NCBI GenBank assembly: GCA_003339415.1
Contig: PDHQ01000152.1
Span: forward strand, 18,491 to 82,490
Direction of reading: 5' to 3'
Length of the DNA stretch: 64,000 nucleotides
Source: Ophiocordyceps camponoti-saundersi (nom. inval.)
Taxonomy: Eukaryota; Ascomycota; Sordariomycetes; Hypocreales; Ophiocordycipitaceae
Below are positions 62,815 to 64,000 of this stretch, piece after piece. Below the pieces are notes generated by a model. The model had not been told where the DNA came from, searched no databases, and saw only the letters and a list, made by a program, of their open reading frames with translations. Both the position numbers and the translations under genes were made by a program. Position 1 is the first letter of the stretch, and the number at the start of each line of letters is the position of its first letter.

Positions 62815-63873
62815 CTAATAACTTTTCTTTTCTAGTAAGGAATATATAATTTATTATATAAGTAATTAAGATATAATTAGGTTCTTTTAATAGCTATTAT
62901 AAATCGAACTATTTCTTTACTTTTAAAGATTTATATAGTTAAGGTTTAGTAAATACCCTTTCCTTACTAATTTATTAATAAGTTTAGGTTAATATTATAT
63001 TAATATCCGATTATTATCTTACTAATTCTTATATTACCTTTTAAGGCGCTATTATTATTAAAGGTAAATAAGGGCTTTAAGTAATAAGCCTAATATTATA
63101 TATATTGCTTAGATATATAGCTTAATATTATAATAAGATATCTAAGCTTATAAGCTAGCCTTATAGCTTAATAGCTTTTAGCTACCTATAAGACTAGTAG
63201 TTAACTCTTTTAAACTTAATATAAGCTAGCTATAAGGATATTACCGGGGCGCCTTACTTTAAAGGCCCCCGGTAAATACTAGCTATTATAAGGGGGAATC
63301 TCCCCTATTAACCGGTAAACCCTTATAGCTAGTAAGAGTTATTTTTTTCTTATAATATTACTTATTCTTATACTATAATATTTATAAACTTACTATTTAT
63401 TATTATTTTCTTAGCTATACCTTAGGGCGTTAAGATTCTTTTAATATTATTATCTTAAGATATAGCTATCCCCTAATAGCTTTTCTTTTTCTAATTTATA
63501 GATTAGAGAGATATAAATAAATAAATCTAATATATTAAAAAAGCGATATACTAAGTAAGCTTCCGGCTTAGTAGTCCGCGAAAAAGAAATAAAAACCGAA
63601 AAATAAATATAAAAAGAGAAGAGAAAAAAAAAATTTAAAAGAGGTAGGAAGGGGGGCTTTTTATAATTAAAAAGTATATACTAATTTATTATATATTAAT
63701 TTACCTTAATAGTATAAGTATATACTAATATATTATATACTAGTTTACTTTAATAATATAAGGCGGGGTATATACTTATTATAAGGGTAAATTAGTAAGT
63801 TAATAACCTTACTTATAAATTACTTTACGCTTAAGCTTTTTATTTATCTCTTTTTCCTTCCTCCCTTATACTA

Positions 63874-64000
<127 letters not shown>

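Overview
The window is a 64 kb block of repeat-derived DNA with no intact gene. It looks like an AT-rich, repeat-induced point mutation (RIP) region of a filamentous ascomycete nuclear genome. CpA and TpG are almost gone on both strands: the first 600 bases hold one of each. CpG, TpA and GpC remain common, ATG is nearly absent, and repeat copies differ almost only by C/T and G/A changes. This is the mark of RIP acting on CpA. The fungal assignment is an inference; no species can be named.

Nearly everything can be read as transposons nested inside transposons, which I name A to K here. The outermost host I can see is K, a Tad-like LINE on the minus strand (9811-11124 and 60983-62300). A Ty1/copia-like element, A-outer, sits in K from 11130 to 60977. 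It has matching 5' and 3' LTRs, and the 5-base duplication gatat lies on both sides. K homology continues across the gap, so about 49.8 kb between those points arrived in K as one insertion plus later insertions.

Inside A-outer, left to right: LINE B1 (12432-25451, minus strand, 15-base target duplication), itself split by copia-like element C (18048-24340, 410-base LTRs, duplication atttc). Next comes a Ty3/gypsy chromodomain element G (gag, zinc knuckle, RT and RNase H at about 26.3-29.2 kb; integrase and chromodomain at 48.55-49.9 kb). G is split by a 1.87 kb repeat D-left (15-base duplication). D-left is split by a Ty3/gypsy element E-outer (30363-47731, 250-base LTRs, duplication ataag). 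E-outer holds a second full copy of itself, E-inner (31922-38847, duplication gttat), and a small LTR element F (42497-46023, 507-base LTRs, duplication aagat). Then come D-right, in the opposite orientation, split by LINE B2 (51574-58314, 14-base duplication), and the 3' part of A-outer with its LTR.

The left edge (1-9810) holds the 3' end of another A copy (A1), a stretch that may be the 3' part of a plus-strand LINE (J), and LINE copy B3. The right edge (62306-64000) is a minus-strand copy of F running off the window, ending in a long TTA microsatellite.

The superfamilies were set by reading RIP-decayed frames by eye: stops TAA/TAG stand where Gln or Trp codons were. The most diagnostic are the YxDD-like and FANFY-like motifs of gypsy RT, the FADD-like motif of Tad LINE RT, and the copia RNase H block. 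I found no rRNA, tRNA, CRISPR array, secondary-metabolite gene, effector gene or other host gene, and no new coding system. What is worth study is the insertion history, the RIP gradient between copies, and a few junctions that the nesting does not explain.
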